DNA from: Candidatus Paceibacterota bacterium
Lineage (GTDB): Bacteria; Actinomycetota; Actinomycetes; Nanopelagicales; Nanopelagicaceae
Direction: 5' to 3'
DNA: 64,000 bases
Assembly (NCBI GenBank): GCA_035530615.1
Contig: DATKUL010000003.1
Coordinates: 124,001-188,000 of the forward strand
The notes under the pieces were generated by a model. That model was not told the origin of the DNA, ran no database searches, and was given only the letters and a program-made list of their open reading frames with translations. Positions within the stretch are counted from its first letter, which is position 1. The number at the start of each line of letters is the position of its first letter. Made by a program: the position numbers and the translations under genes. This document shows, in pieces, positions 26,971-36,233 of the stretch.

Positions 26971-28023
26971 GTGATTGAACAATCAATTAGAGCGCGATAT
27001 CGTGAATTTCTCTCTATAAGCGATTTTCAAATCGGCCTGATACGTTCACTCGCTGAGGAAATCTCGCAAGCCTTCATTTTGGGACATCGCGTCTATGCCT
27101 TTGGGAATGGGGGAAGTGCCTCTCAGGCTCAACATTTCACGACAGAGTTGATTGGTCGTTTTAAAGGTAATCGAAGATCGCTTCCGGCGATTTCACTCTG
27201 TACCGACACAAGTGCGATGACAGCGATATCGAATGATTTCGGATTCGATCATGTTTTTTCGCGCCAGGTTGAATCTTTAGTTGAAGCTGGCGATGTTGTT
27301 ATTGGCTTTACTACTTCTGGAACCTCACCGAATGTACTAGCGGGATTGGCAGAGGCGAAGAAGCACGGGGGCATTACGGTGCTTATTTCTGGCGACAAAG
27401 GCCAAATCGCTCCAGGCGCCAGCGATATTGTTATTGAAGTTGGTGGCCAGGAAACCGCAATCATTCAAGAGGCCCACCTCATATTGATCCATATTGTCTG
27501 TGAGCTGATTGAATCAAAAATGGGGTTATCTGAAAACGAGTTGGAAAGAGTCGTGCCTAGATTTGTTCATGAGAGTCATCTCTCTGAAATTCAACTTCCA
27601 CCCCATGAGGCAATAGTTTGGGTGAACGGTTGTTTCGATCTCCTTCACGAAGGCCACCTTCGGTTACTTAACCAAGCTTCGAAAATGGGAAAGTATTTAG
27701 TGGTAGGAATAAATTCGGACGAATCAGTCAGACGCATAAAGGGGGCCTCTAGGCCCTACGTGTCAGAAGAAAACCGAGCACGGACGCTTTTGCAATTCCC
27801 ATTCGTGGATTTGGTCGTTATCTTCGCGGAGGATGATCCGCTAACAGTTTTAAAACATCTGCGTCCTGGAAAAGTTATAAAAGGCCCTGAGTATCGGGAA
27901 AGAGATTATCCGGAAAAGTCTTTTTTGACCGAAATAGGATGCACGGTTTCCTACACTGATGAAGTACAGGGTGTGAGCACGACGCGCATAGTGGACAGGA
28001 TTATGACGAACGGTAATTCATGA
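26971..28023 (+). CDS. bifunctional phosphoheptose isomerase / heptose-1-phosphate nucleotidyltransferase fusion
   Basis: A 350-residue fusion. Residues 1-195 are a GmhA SIS-domain isomerase with FGNGGSASQAQHF at 44-56, TTSGTSPN at 114-121 and QEAHLILIH near 166-174. Residues 210-350 are the nucleotidyltransferase half of HldE, with GCFDLLHEGH at 220-229 and STTRI at 336-340. Normally the nucleotidyltransferase is fused to the HldE kinase, but here it is attached to the isomerase, so one protein does the first and last steps of the heptose pathway. The GTG start is reached 24 bases after the GT9 stop with GGGGAGA upstream. Confidence 0.9.
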   Translation: MIEQSIRARYREFLSISDFQIGLIRSLAEEISQAFILGHRVYAFGNGGSASQAQHFTTELIGRFKGNRRSLPAISLCTDTSAMTAISNDFGFDHVFSRQVESLVEAGDVVIGFTTSGTSPNVLAGLAEAKKHGGITVLISGDKGQIAPGASDIVIEVGGQETAIIQEAHLILIHIVCELIESKMGLSENELERVVPRFVHESHLSEIQLPPHEAIVWVNGCFDLLHEGHLRLLNQASKMGKYLVVGINSDESVRRIKGASRPYVSEENRARTLLQFPFVDLVVIFAEDDPLTVLKHLRPGKVIKGPEYRERDYPEKSFLTEIGCTVSYTDEVQGVSTTRIVDRIMTNGNS

Positions 28024-28550
28024 GCGTAAGTATTTTTCTTGATCGCGACGGAACTCTCATCGAAGATGCTGGTTATATATCTTCCCCCGAGGATGTTCGA
28101 GTTCTCCCGGGAGTTGTCCAAGGTCTGCAACTTTTCAGGAAGAACAATTATCAGTTACACCTAGTGAGCAACCAGTCAGGCTTGGCACGAGGGAAGTTTT
28201 CGCGAGCGGATTTTGAGCAAGTTGAACAACGCGTTAACGCCATTTTCCTCGAGAATGGTATTGAATTCGATACGGTTCACTACTGTTTTCACGGTCCAGA
28301 AGAGAATTGTGCTTGCAGAAAACCCAAACCGGGCTTACTTGAACAAGTGGCCGAGACTGTAGTGATTGACAGGAGTCTCTCGGCAATGATCGGCAACTCT
28401 GAATCGGATAAGGGAGCTGCCGCAGCATTTGGCATTCCTTATTGGGATGTAAATATTGAGACAGTTCTTCCAGGGAGTGAGGGGCCATTTGAATTTCAAG
28501 CGATCCAGATCGTTGCCTATTTCGATGGGGTGTTAAATGAATTGGAATAA
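28020..28550 (+). CDS. gmhB: D-glycero-D-manno-heptose 1,7-bisphosphate phosphatase
   Basis: A 176-residue HAD phosphatase with FLDRDGTLIED at 6-16 (nucleophile Asp8, acid Asp10), SNQSG at 50-54, and the zinc set Cys89, His91, Cys97, Cys99 that identifies GmhB against other HAD enzymes. It removes the 7-phosphate from heptose bisphosphate. It overlaps the isomerase fusion by four bases and the kinase gene by 14 bases, so the three are tightly coupled. Confidence 0.93.
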   Translation: MSVSIFLDRDGTLIEDAGYISSPEDVRVLPGVVQGLQLFRKNNYQLHLVSNQSGLARGKFSRADFEQVEQRVNAIFLENGIEFDTVHYCFHGPEENCACRKPKPGLLEQVAETVVIDRSLSAMIGNSESDKGAAAAFGIPYWDVNIETVLPGSEGPFEFQAIQIVAYFDGVLNELE

Positions 28551-29442
28551 CGCACGAGTTTTAGTTGTCGGCGACGTGATGTTGGACCGGTGGATTTACA
28601 TGAAGAAGACAAGGATTTCTCCGGAAGCTCCAATTCCAATAGTTGAAGAGCAGGAATATTTCGCAGAATTAGGTGGGGCGGGAAACGCTCTCAGACATTT
28701 GAATAACTTGTCTAAAGCGGACCATTTCTTGATCGGAGTACGTGGTCTTGACTCGGTCGGAGATGAGATGAGTTCATTGAAGGGTTTGGATGCTGGGCAG
28801 ATGGATTTAATGATTGATTCTTCCCGTCGGACGACAGTCAAAGAACGAGTTTATATTGATGGCGTACCCATTTTTCGAAAGGACTCGGAGGATGTGAATT
28901 CTTTGAATCACGAGATGGAAGCCGAGATCATTAAGGAGGTGAGTGGCCGGATTGATAATTGTGACGTATTGCTGCTATCCGACTACGCCAAGGGACTATT
29001 AACCGAAACGCTTATTACGAGCCTTTTGTCGTTGGCAAAAGTCAGAAAGAAGCCGGTAGTTTCGGATCCAGGGTTGGGGAGGGTGGCGTTCTTCGCAGGA
29101 TGCGACGTAATAAAGCCGAACGCAAAAGAGTGGCAAGAGTTTGTTCATACCCACCGGGACGAAGCAGAGGCATTGGCTTGGCTCTTCTCTCAGGGGACTG
29201 AATTTGTAATTGTTACCCAGGGAAAGAATGGAATTACTTGCTTTTCAGCGGGACAGAGCGTTGTGGCGACACCGACTGATGAAATTCATGCAGTGGATGT
29301 TACCGGTGCAGGAGATTCGGTTGCCGCGATAGTTTCCTTGATTGTGGGCTCTGGAAAAGAACTTGTCGATTATTTGGACACGCTGAATCAGGTGGGAGGT
29401 TTGACTGTTGCGCAAAGCAGAACGTCATTACCGAAGATCTAG
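28537..29442 (+). CDS. D-glycero-manno-heptose 7-phosphate kinase (HldE N-terminal domain type)
   Basis: A 301-residue PfkB-family kinase with VLVVGDVMLDRWIY at 8-21, the sugar-contact GGAGNALRHL near 46-55 and VTGAGDSVAA near 253-262 (catalytic Asp). The RISPEAPIPIV segment is typical of the HldE/RfaE kinase domain. It lacks the C-terminal nucleotidyltransferase domain, which is instead found on the isomerase two genes upstream. It phosphorylates heptose-7-phosphate at C1. Confidence 0.9.
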   Translation: MNWNNARVLVVGDVMLDRWIYMKKTRISPEAPIPIVEEQEYFAELGGAGNALRHLNNLSKADHFLIGVRGLDSVGDEMSSLKGLDAGQMDLMIDSSRRTTVKERVYIDGVPIFRKDSEDVNSLNHEMEAEIIKEVSGRIDNCDVLLLSDYAKGLLTETLITSLLSLAKVRKKPVVSDPGLGRVAFFAGCDVIKPNAKEWQEFVHTHRDEAEALAWLFSQGTEFVIVTQGKNGITCFSAGQSVVATPTDEIHAVDVTGAGDSVAAIVSLIVGSGKELVDYLDTLNQVGGLTVAQSRTSLPKI

Positions 29443-29502
29443 ACTTATTTCACGAATATCTTCTATCTAATCCTTCTATTTCCATGATGGACAGGCGGGC
29501 GG

Positions 29503-30417
29503 GTGCCAATGGCAAATGACGTGATGCACTGCTACTTCTGTGGTTCTCAGAGAGTCAAGTTAAGCCTGAGCCAGAGGACCATACTTTTTAGAGATAAAGA
29601 ATACCGCTTCATATTCTGTCAAGGGTGCCGTGGTTTCTCGCTTTTTCCTACACTTACCGATGCACAATTGTTCGAACTTTACTCTTCCGATTACGTCGAT
29701 CAAGGTGAAAACGAGCAACTTCCTTCGGAGGAGTCACCTCCCACAAAGTTTTCAGATCTTGAGGCTTATCTGAAAGAGCGCACTAGGGGGCTTGGCGAGT
29801 CATTTCTTGACTATGGGTGTGGTGCAGATCCGATCTCCTTTAAATTTGCTCAAGAAAATGGTCTCACTCCTTCAGGCATGGAACTAAGCGCCGATGTGCG
29901 GGAATTGGCCGAACTAAATACTGGTGTCAAATTGCTTTCACGAGAAGAAATTCAAGCTGGAAACCGGAGTTTTGATATTGTATTTCTCGGAGATGTTCTT
30001 GAGCATCTCGTAGATCCGATTGTAGAACTGAAATTCTTGCGAATGAAAATGTCCCCGAAGGGGATACTTCTTGCTCAAGGCCCTCTTCAAGGTGCCATGA
30101 CACTTACGCATCTAATTGTGCGTTTTTTCGCTTGGACGACAAGAGGAAAACTAACCTCATATCCTCCCTATCACGTTTCTTTGGCCTCATCTATTTCAAT
30201 GAAAAAATTGTTGGAAACGAGTGGCTTTCAATTAACCTACATGAAGACATTTGAGGTCGATTGGCCAGCGCCGACCTTTCAAGACTTAAAACGCAGTTTT
30301 ACGCTTCGAAACTTGATACTTTATACCTCGAAGCAGATCGACTTAGTGCTGGCTCGAATGTTGCCGAATTACGGCACTCGTTACTTTCTATCCGCTACTT
30401 TGGAGAATCAATTGTGA
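29503..30417 (+). CDS. class I methyltransferase with N-terminal zinc-ribbon
   Basis: The 304-residue product begins with a CxxC...CxxC zinc-ribbon (CYFCG and CQGCRG) and carries SFLDYGCGADPISFKFA near 106-122 and FLGDVLEHLVDP near 165-176, the pattern of Methyltransf_23 proteins common in O-antigen loci. The start is GTG. It follows the heptose genes and precedes a GT4, so a sugar or lipid-carrier substrate is likely but unproven. Confidence 0.75.
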   Translation: MPMANDVMHCYFCGSQRVKLSLSQRTILFRDKEYRFIFCQGCRGFSLFPTLTDAQLFELYSSDYVDQGENEQLPSEESPPTKFSDLEAYLKERTRGLGESFLDYGCGADPISFKFAQENGLTPSGMELSADVRELAELNTGVKLLSREEIQAGNRSFDIVFLGDVLEHLVDPIVELKFLRMKMSPKGILLAQGPLQGAMTLTHLIVRFFAWTTRGKLTSYPPYHVSLASSISMKKLLETSGFQLTYMKTFEVDWPAPTFQDLKRSFTLRNLILYTSKQIDLVLARMLPNYGTRYFLSATLENQL

Positions 30418-30427
30418 GACTGCGAGC

Positions 30428-31561
30428 GTGAAACAAAACCATCTGATTCACATTGTCGAATCCTCCGGAAGACATATGTGGCTGGAGAGATTGATAGAAC
30501 ACCTGGACTCAAATGGCTTTTCGCAATCGGTGATTACTTTGGAGAGCCGAGGGGAGATAAACGAATATTTGGAAAGAAGTTCGGTGAACGTATTTTCTCC
30601 GAAGAGTAGTAGTCGACTAGTTGCCGTCTTGGAGTCCGCGTACTTGATACGGCGCGCGCGGATAAAGGGAGCCAGGAATTTCCTTCTGCTTCACGGACAC
30701 ATGGCATCGATTGCCGGCATGATCGGTGGGAGAGTTACAAAAACAAATTTTGGAGTGATTCATCATATGCAACCTAAATATTTTGAATTTATGAGATCTC
30801 GAAAGCCGTTTAGGGGTTTCATTCACCAAAGAATCTACCGTTGCTACGTTAGGCGTGCTCAGATGGTCCAATCTTTATCGAGGGAGGTGACCGATTCAAT
30901 TATCGCTTCAGGCTGTGACCCAAGACGTATTTTGTCTGTGGGTCATGGCGTGGATTTCACTTCGTTCTACAAGTCCATGGGAGACTCGAGCGGTGACTTG
31001 ATACTCAAATCGGGTTACCCGCGCGTCCTCGCCGTGGGTCGTCTCGCGTGGGAGAAGAACTATCCCTTAGCTCTTGAATCTTTCGCTCAGCTTTTGCGTT
31101 CGTACCCCAACGCGCAACTCCTTATAGCTGGGACCGGCCCTTTAGAAAATGACATTAAATCAATGATTGTGAAATTGGGATTGGGTGACAGCGTATCCTT
31201 GCTGGGGAGAGTTAAAAACGTGCCAAGACTAATGGCAGAATGCGACCTATTTCTCCACTTGGCAGTGACGGAGTCCTATGGCCAAGTCTATATCGAAGCT
31301 TGTTTGGCGAATTTGCCGATATTCACGCTTCCCGCAGGAGTTGCAATGGATCTGGCTGCGGAAGGAAACCCTCTCGTCCACATATTGGCAGGCACATCGC
31401 CTGAGGTAATCAGTGAACAGATTGTGGAGTTTTTGAGAGTTGCAAATGATGCGTCACGAGACATAGCACCGCCAAAGATTGACTATGGAAAGCACGATCA
31501 ACGAATTGTTTTCCAGGAAATGGTGGATTTTTTGACTCGCCTGCTTCCGGAGTTGGATTGA
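30428..31561 (+). CDS. GT4 glycosyltransferase
   Basis: A 377-residue GT-B enzyme starting with GTG ten bases after the previous stop. RVLAVGRLAWEKNYPLALES near 198-217, LIAGTGPLEND near 233-243 and ESYGQVYIEACLANLPIF near 280-297 are the nucleotide-sugar-binding motifs of family GT4. It would add one sugar on the cytoplasmic side. Sugar specificity cannot be read. Confidence 0.85.
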   Translation: MKQNHLIHIVESSGRHMWLERLIEHLDSNGFSQSVITLESRGEINEYLERSSVNVFSPKSSSRLVAVLESAYLIRRARIKGARNFLLLHGHMASIAGMIGGRVTKTNFGVIHHMQPKYFEFMRSRKPFRGFIHQRIYRCYVRRAQMVQSLSREVTDSIIASGCDPRRILSVGHGVDFTSFYKSMGDSSGDLILKSGYPRVLAVGRLAWEKNYPLALESFAQLLRSYPNAQLLIAGTGPLENDIKSMIVKLGLGDSVSLLGRVKNVPRLMAECDLFLHLAVTESYGQVYIEACLANLPIFTLPAGVAMDLAAEGNPLVHILAGTSPEVISEQIVEFLRVANDASRDIAPPKIDYGKHDQRIVFQEMVDFLTRLLPELD

Positions 31562-31591
31562 GATAGCAATAAGGGGAGTTAGACTCGAGAA

Positions 31592-32428
31592 ATGGATACG
31601 CTAGTTTCAATTGTAATACCAAATTACAACGGCGCGCTCTTCCTGGAAGATGCGGTTTCGAGCGCGCTTGAGCAGGATTATCCCAATAAAGAGATCATTG
31701 TAGTTGACGATGGCTCGAGTGATAATTCTGTTGAACTCCTCAAGGCATTTAGCCAAGAGATTGTATTGATAGAGACAAAAAATCGGGGAGCTTCAGCGGC
31801 CAGAAACGCAGGCATTCTGGCTGCAAGGGGCGAATATGTAGCGTTTTTGGATAGTGATGATATTTGGCAAAAAAACAAACTGAGCATTCAAATGGAAATT
31901 ATGGTGGCAAGGAATTTAGATCTCGTTTATTGCCACGGACAAGATTTTGGAGGTAAGGAAAGCCAAAATCAATATCACGAGGCAATATTTGAGGGTGACT
32001 GCTATCAATATTTTAAAGAATTTCCAGGCCGCGCGATTATTGTTATGGGGTGTAGCGGAGCGATAATTCGAAAATCTCGCCTTGAAAGATCTGGTTGTTT
32101 TGATGAAGCTTTCAGGGGACCCGCAGAGGACTGGGACTTCTTTCGAAGATATTGCAGGGACGCAAAAGTTGGTTTCTGTGATCAGGTTCTCGTTCGTCGT
32201 AGGATTCATTTGAATAATCTAAGTAATCGTTCTCTAACAGAATATTATCTGGGCAATAGAAGAGCACTTTTGAAAATGTTTACCGAGGATCCCCAAATCG
32301 GTTTTCTTGAAAGAAGACTCATCTGGGTGAAGTTCCATTTTAGTTCTGCAAAATCCTTTGCAAAGGGTCGTCTGTATCTCGATGCAGTTCGCTCAATCCT
32401 TCGAATGTGTCTTCCAGTCACAGACTGA
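31592..32428 (+). CDS. GT2 glycosyltransferase
   Basis: A 278-residue soluble GT2 with VSIVIPNYNGALFLEDAVSS near 5-24, VVDDGSSD near 37-44 and AFLDSDDIW (the DxD motif) near 87-95, then EDWDFFRRY near 187-195, the catalytic base region. No membrane helices, so it differs from the GtrB-like genes. GGGGAG lies 13 bases before the ATG. Confidence 0.87.
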   Translation: MDTLVSIVIPNYNGALFLEDAVSSALEQDYPNKEIIVVDDGSSDNSVELLKAFSQEIVLIETKNRGASAARNAGILAARGEYVAFLDSDDIWQKNKLSIQMEIMVARNLDLVYCHGQDFGGKESQNQYHEAIFEGDCYQYFKEFPGRAIIVMGCSGAIIRKSRLERSGCFDEAFRGPAEDWDFFRRYCRDAKVGFCDQVLVRRRIHLNNLSNRSLTEYYLGNRRALLKMFTEDPQIGFLERRLIWVKFHFSSAKSFAKGRLYLDAVRSILRMCLPVTD

Positions 32429-32458
32429 AGCAAAGTGATATTGAGAGGAATGACTTAG

Positions 32459-34318
32459 ATGTGCGGTATCGCGGGGAGAGTTGGCACTCACGCTGGAAGT
32501 CGAGAAGTCTTAAAGAAGATGACTGACTCCCTTCTTCATCGTGGTCCAGATGACGAAGGTTTTTTTGTACTCCCTGGTGTCGAACTCGGGGCACGTCGGC
32601 TTTCAATCATTGATGTGCAAGGCGGGCATCAACCAATCGTGACTAAGAACGACGAAGTTGCTGTTGCATTCAATGGCGAGATATATAACTTCGTGGAGTT
32701 GAGGAAGGAATTACTCTCTCGTGGTTGCCCTCTAAAGACCCAAGGTGACACGGAAGTCATCGCTTATCTTTATCTGTTGGATGGTGTCGAATTTGTTCAT
32801 AAATTGCGGGGAATGTTTGCAATAAGCATCTGGGATGCAAGAAGTCAGACTTTATTGTTGATTCGCGATCGGATGGGCGAGAAGCCCCTTCTCTACAGCA
32901 CCAAGGCAGATGGTGGAATGGACTTTGCCTCAGAAGCTAAAGCGCTACTGAGAGTCGGTGCGGCAAGAGAGGCAGATTTGAGAGCCGTGGATTTCGTTCT
33001 TGCATTTGGGTATGCCCCTCCACCTATGACCGGTTTTTCTTCGATCGCCGCACTTCCTCCGGGTCACCTTCTCAGATGGAGGGCGGGAAAGATTTCGATT
33101 GAGAGATATTGGAAATTTGATTCGTCAAAAAAAGAAGCATTTACGGAGGAATCGGCGAAGGAGGCAGTACACGCAGCACTAGAAGATTCGGTCAAGATGA
33201 TGATGGTCTCCGAACGACCTTTGGGTGTCTTCTTAAGCGGTGGGGTGGATTCGACCCTTGTAACTGCCTTGGCTGCTAAGAATTCAATGCAGAAACTAAA
33301 AACCTTCTCTGTTGGATTTAAAGATCAGCGATTTGATGAATCGAAGTACGCCAAGACCGTTTCGGATCATCTTGGCACTGATCATCATGAACTCATTGTC
33401 GACCCAGATCCTCTCGAGATGGTTGAGATTTTGACATCGACTCTTGACCGACCATTCGCCGACTCTTCTGTAATTCTTTCATTTCTGTTGAGTGAGTTTG
33501 CTCGATCCGAAGTGGTGGTTACCTTGGGTGGAGACGGAGGCGATGAGGCACTGGGAGGGTATTCGCGTTATCTCATGCTAGAAAGACGGCATGCCGCCAA
33601 TGTTGCCCTGAAAATACTTTCACCACTCTCGCCATTTCTCGGAAAATTCGAATCTCAGTCCAACGGAAGAGTATTTTCCAGATTGGAGGGCGCTCTACGC
33701 CCATATCCAAACAAGCAAGCTCGATATAGAGGAATGGTCTCTTTGGTACATGACAGCGAACGTGCCAAGCTTTGGCAAGGAAGCGTCGCTGGAGGAAGGG
33801 GCGGTGGCGGTCCAGGCGAGTGGTTTGACTCAATCTGGCAGAATGCGAGCGCACTTGGTGCGAGGGATCGAGCGCTGGCCGTCGATATCGAAACTTACCT
33901 TCCCGAGGATCTCAATTTCAAAACTGATATTGCATCGATGGCACACGGTTTGGAGCTGCGTGCTCCCTTCCAGGACCATAAATTCATGGAACTCTGCGGG
34001 AGTATTAGTCCGGATTTGAAATTCCGTCATAGGACGACCAAATATTTATTGAAAGAGATCGCAAAGAAGTATGTGCCTGAAAACATAATTGATAGAAAGA
34101 AGATGGGATTTGGTTTTCCGCGCGCCAGTTGGATGAGAAATGAACTCAGCTCACAGGTGTCGGAAGTGCTTCTTGGCTCGACCGCCAGAAATCGGGGATG
34201 GTTTAATCAGACTGAAGTGAGTCGCTTAATAGATGTTCATAAAGGTGGAGTGGATAAGGATCGCATTCTTTGGCCGCTCTTCGTCATCGAACTTTGGGCG
34301 CAGAAGTGGCTAGATTGA
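32459..34318 (+). CDS. asnB: asparagine synthase (glutamine-hydrolysing)-like amidotransferase
   Basis: A 619-residue AsnB. The initiator is fixed by the catalytic Cys2 (MCGIAG) of the glutaminase domain; RGPDDEG and GEIYNF follow. The synthetase domain has the PP-loop SGGVDS at 260-265 and later GDGGDEALGGYSR. In surface-polysaccharide loci AsnB homologues often amidate uronic acids or peptide parts rather than make free asparagine; both are possible here. A Gly-rich insertion (GGRGGGGPG) near 442-450 is unusual. Confidence 0.88.
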   Translation: MCGIAGRVGTHAGSREVLKKMTDSLLHRGPDDEGFFVLPGVELGARRLSIIDVQGGHQPIVTKNDEVAVAFNGEIYNFVELRKELLSRGCPLKTQGDTEVIAYLYLLDGVEFVHKLRGMFAISIWDARSQTLLLIRDRMGEKPLLYSTKADGGMDFASEAKALLRVGAAREADLRAVDFVLAFGYAPPPMTGFSSIAALPPGHLLRWRAGKISIERYWKFDSSKKEAFTEESAKEAVHAALEDSVKMMMVSERPLGVFLSGGVDSTLVTALAAKNSMQKLKTFSVGFKDQRFDESKYAKTVSDHLGTDHHELIVDPDPLEMVEILTSTLDRPFADSSVILSFLLSEFARSEVVVTLGGDGGDEALGGYSRYLMLERRHAANVALKILSPLSPFLGKFESQSNGRVFSRLEGALRPYPNKQARYRGMVSLVHDSERAKLWQGSVAGGRGGGGPGEWFDSIWQNASALGARDRALAVDIETYLPEDLNFKTDIASMAHGLELRAPFQDHKFMELCGSISPDLKFRHRTTKYLLKEIAKKYVPENIIDRKKMGFGFPRASWMRNELSSQVSEVLLGSTARNRGWFNQTEVSRLIDVHKGGVDKDRILWPLFVIELWAQKWLD

Positions 34319-34397
34319 AGAGGCGGAATAGGGATTTGATCATTATTGGTAGGGTAGTTGTTAGTCATGAAATGGAGCACTTAAGGGCGGGAGTCGT

Positions 34398-36233
34398 GTG
34401 AATAGGTTGCGAAACCGCTGGTATCTGAGCACTCTCGGCCGGTCAGCGAGGGTACTTTCACGGAAGGACCAAAAGAAGGTCGTTGCCGTTGCTGCCTTGC
34501 AAGTATTCATGAGTGGCTTGGACTTGCTTGGGGTTCTAGTAATTGGCCTATTGGGCGCTGTCGCGGTCAGTGGAATTGAATCGAATCAACCCGGGGATCG
34601 CGTGAGCGCGGTATTGCGATTTCTGCACATCGAGGACTCTCCATTTAAAACGCAAATCGTAATCCTGGGCCTTACAGCCGTACTTCTTCTAGTGGGTCGA
34701 ACGGTATTTTCGATATTATTTACGCGCCGAATACTTTTCTTTCTTAGCCGGAGAGGTGCTTCAATTTCGGCGAATCTAGTTTCGAGGTTGCTGGCTCAAC
34801 CATTGTTGATGATTCAATCGAGGACTACCCAGGAGACTCTTTACTCCGTAACCCGAGGTGTCGAGTACATAACCCTTAATGTATTGGCCACCTCAGTTGT
34901 TCTCGTGGCAGATGTTTCTCTACTTGTGGTTATGGGGATCGGATTGTTGATCGTGAATCCAACAACAGCGATCGCGACTGTCGTTGTATTCTCCGTGATC
35001 GGATTTTCACTTTATCGCCTTTTGCACGTTCGCGCTGGAGAGCTCGGTCTCGAGTCTTCGAGACTTACTATAAGCAGTAACGAGAAAATTGTTGAAGTAT
35101 TTAGTTCTTATCGCGAATCTATTGTTCGTAATAGGCGCGATTATTACGCGCGTGAAATCGGAAAATTGCGTTTTTCTCTTTCCGACACTATGGCGGAGAT
35201 ATATTTTATGCCATTTATTGGTAAGTACGTTATTGAAACCGCAGTGGTGCTCGGCGCGCTGCTAATCGGTGGCGTCCAATTCATATTTCAAGATGCCACT
35301 CACGCTGTAGCGACTCTTGCGATCTTTTTAGCAGCCGGAACGCGCATTGCCCCTTCCGTGCTTCGAGTACAGCAAGGTTCAATTCAAATTCGAGGTGGCC
35401 TGGGCGCCGCTGGGCCAACGTTAGATTTGATTGAAAGCCTGGGAAATGCCCCCATGGTGGAGAACGTTGATGACACGGTTGACGTGGTTCATGAGGGCTT
35501 TGTCGCAAGTATTGAGGTGGACGGAGTTTCGCTCACCTATCCCGGTAAGGCAACTCCGGCGATACAAAATATTTCACTCTCTATTCCGGTCGGATCTTCC
35601 GTTGCAATTGTCGGACCGTCGGGGGCTGGCAAGACCACGATTATCGATGTGCTTTTAGGTGTTCTTTCCCCAGATTCAGGAACCGTGATGGTGTCTGGAT
35701 TGGCGCCGCTTCAGGCAGTGGCAAAATGGCCAGGAGCCATTTCATATGTACCGCAAGATGTTGTCATCTCAAATGGCTCGATCCGTGAAAATGTTGCTCT
35801 GGGCTTCCCTCCGGAAGCCGCTACGGATGAACTTGTAATGAGTGCATTGACCGTTGCGAGCCTGGAGGACTTCTTGGTTGACTTGCCGGAGGGAATAGAT
35901 ACCGCAGTTGGAGAACGCGGAGCGAAAATAAGCGGAGGTCAGAGACAGCGATTAGGCATTGCTCGCGCAATGTTTACGAAGCCTCATTTATTGGTTTTGG
36001 ATGAGGCTACCAGCTCATTAGATGGGGAGACGGAAGCGAGTATCTCCGCAGCCATCCATGCACTTAGAGGTTCAACCACGGTTGTGATGATTGCGCATAG
36101 GTTGTCGACTGTGCGCAACGCAGATCTGGTGGTCTATATGGCGGGTGGCAAGATAATGGCTACTGGGACATTCGAAGAGGTACGAAGCGCGGTACCCGAT
36201 TTTGATCGTCAAGCGAAGTTAATGGGACTCTAG
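34398..36233 (+). CDS. ABC transporter, fused membrane and ATPase domains (MsbA/PglK-like exporter)
   Basis: A 611-residue half-transporter: six predicted membrane helices in residues 30-330, then an ATPase domain with Walker A GPSGAGKT at 406-413, signature SGGQ at 512-515 and Walker B LVLDEA at 532-537. PglK/MsbA-type proteins flip lipid-linked oligosaccharides across the membrane. It is the only exporter in the 40-kb glycan locus and no Wzx/Wzy is seen, so it may flip one of the glycan intermediates. The GTG start has GGGCGGGAG upstream. Its TAG stop shares the bases CTAG with the convergent next gene. Confidence 0.88.
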   Translation: MNRLRNRWYLSTLGRSARVLSRKDQKKVVAVAALQVFMSGLDLLGVLVIGLLGAVAVSGIESNQPGDRVSAVLRFLHIEDSPFKTQIVILGLTAVLLLVGRTVFSILFTRRILFFLSRRGASISANLVSRLLAQPLLMIQSRTTQETLYSVTRGVEYITLNVLATSVVLVADVSLLVVMGIGLLIVNPTTAIATVVVFSVIGFSLYRLLHVRAGELGLESSRLTISSNEKIVEVFSSYRESIVRNRRDYYAREIGKLRFSLSDTMAEIYFMPFIGKYVIETAVVLGALLIGGVQFIFQDATHAVATLAIFLAAGTRIAPSVLRVQQGSIQIRGGLGAAGPTLDLIESLGNAPMVENVDDTVDVVHEGFVASIEVDGVSLTYPGKATPAIQNISLSIPVGSSVAIVGPSGAGKTTIIDVLLGVLSPDSGTVMVSGLAPLQAVAKWPGAISYVPQDVVISNGSIRENVALGFPPEAATDELVMSALTVASLEDFLVDLPEGIDTAVGERGAKISGGQRQRLGIARAMFTKPHLLVLDEATSSLDGETEASISAAIHALRGSTTVVMIAHRLSTVRNADLVVYMAGGKIMATGTFEEVRSAVPDFDRQAKLMGL

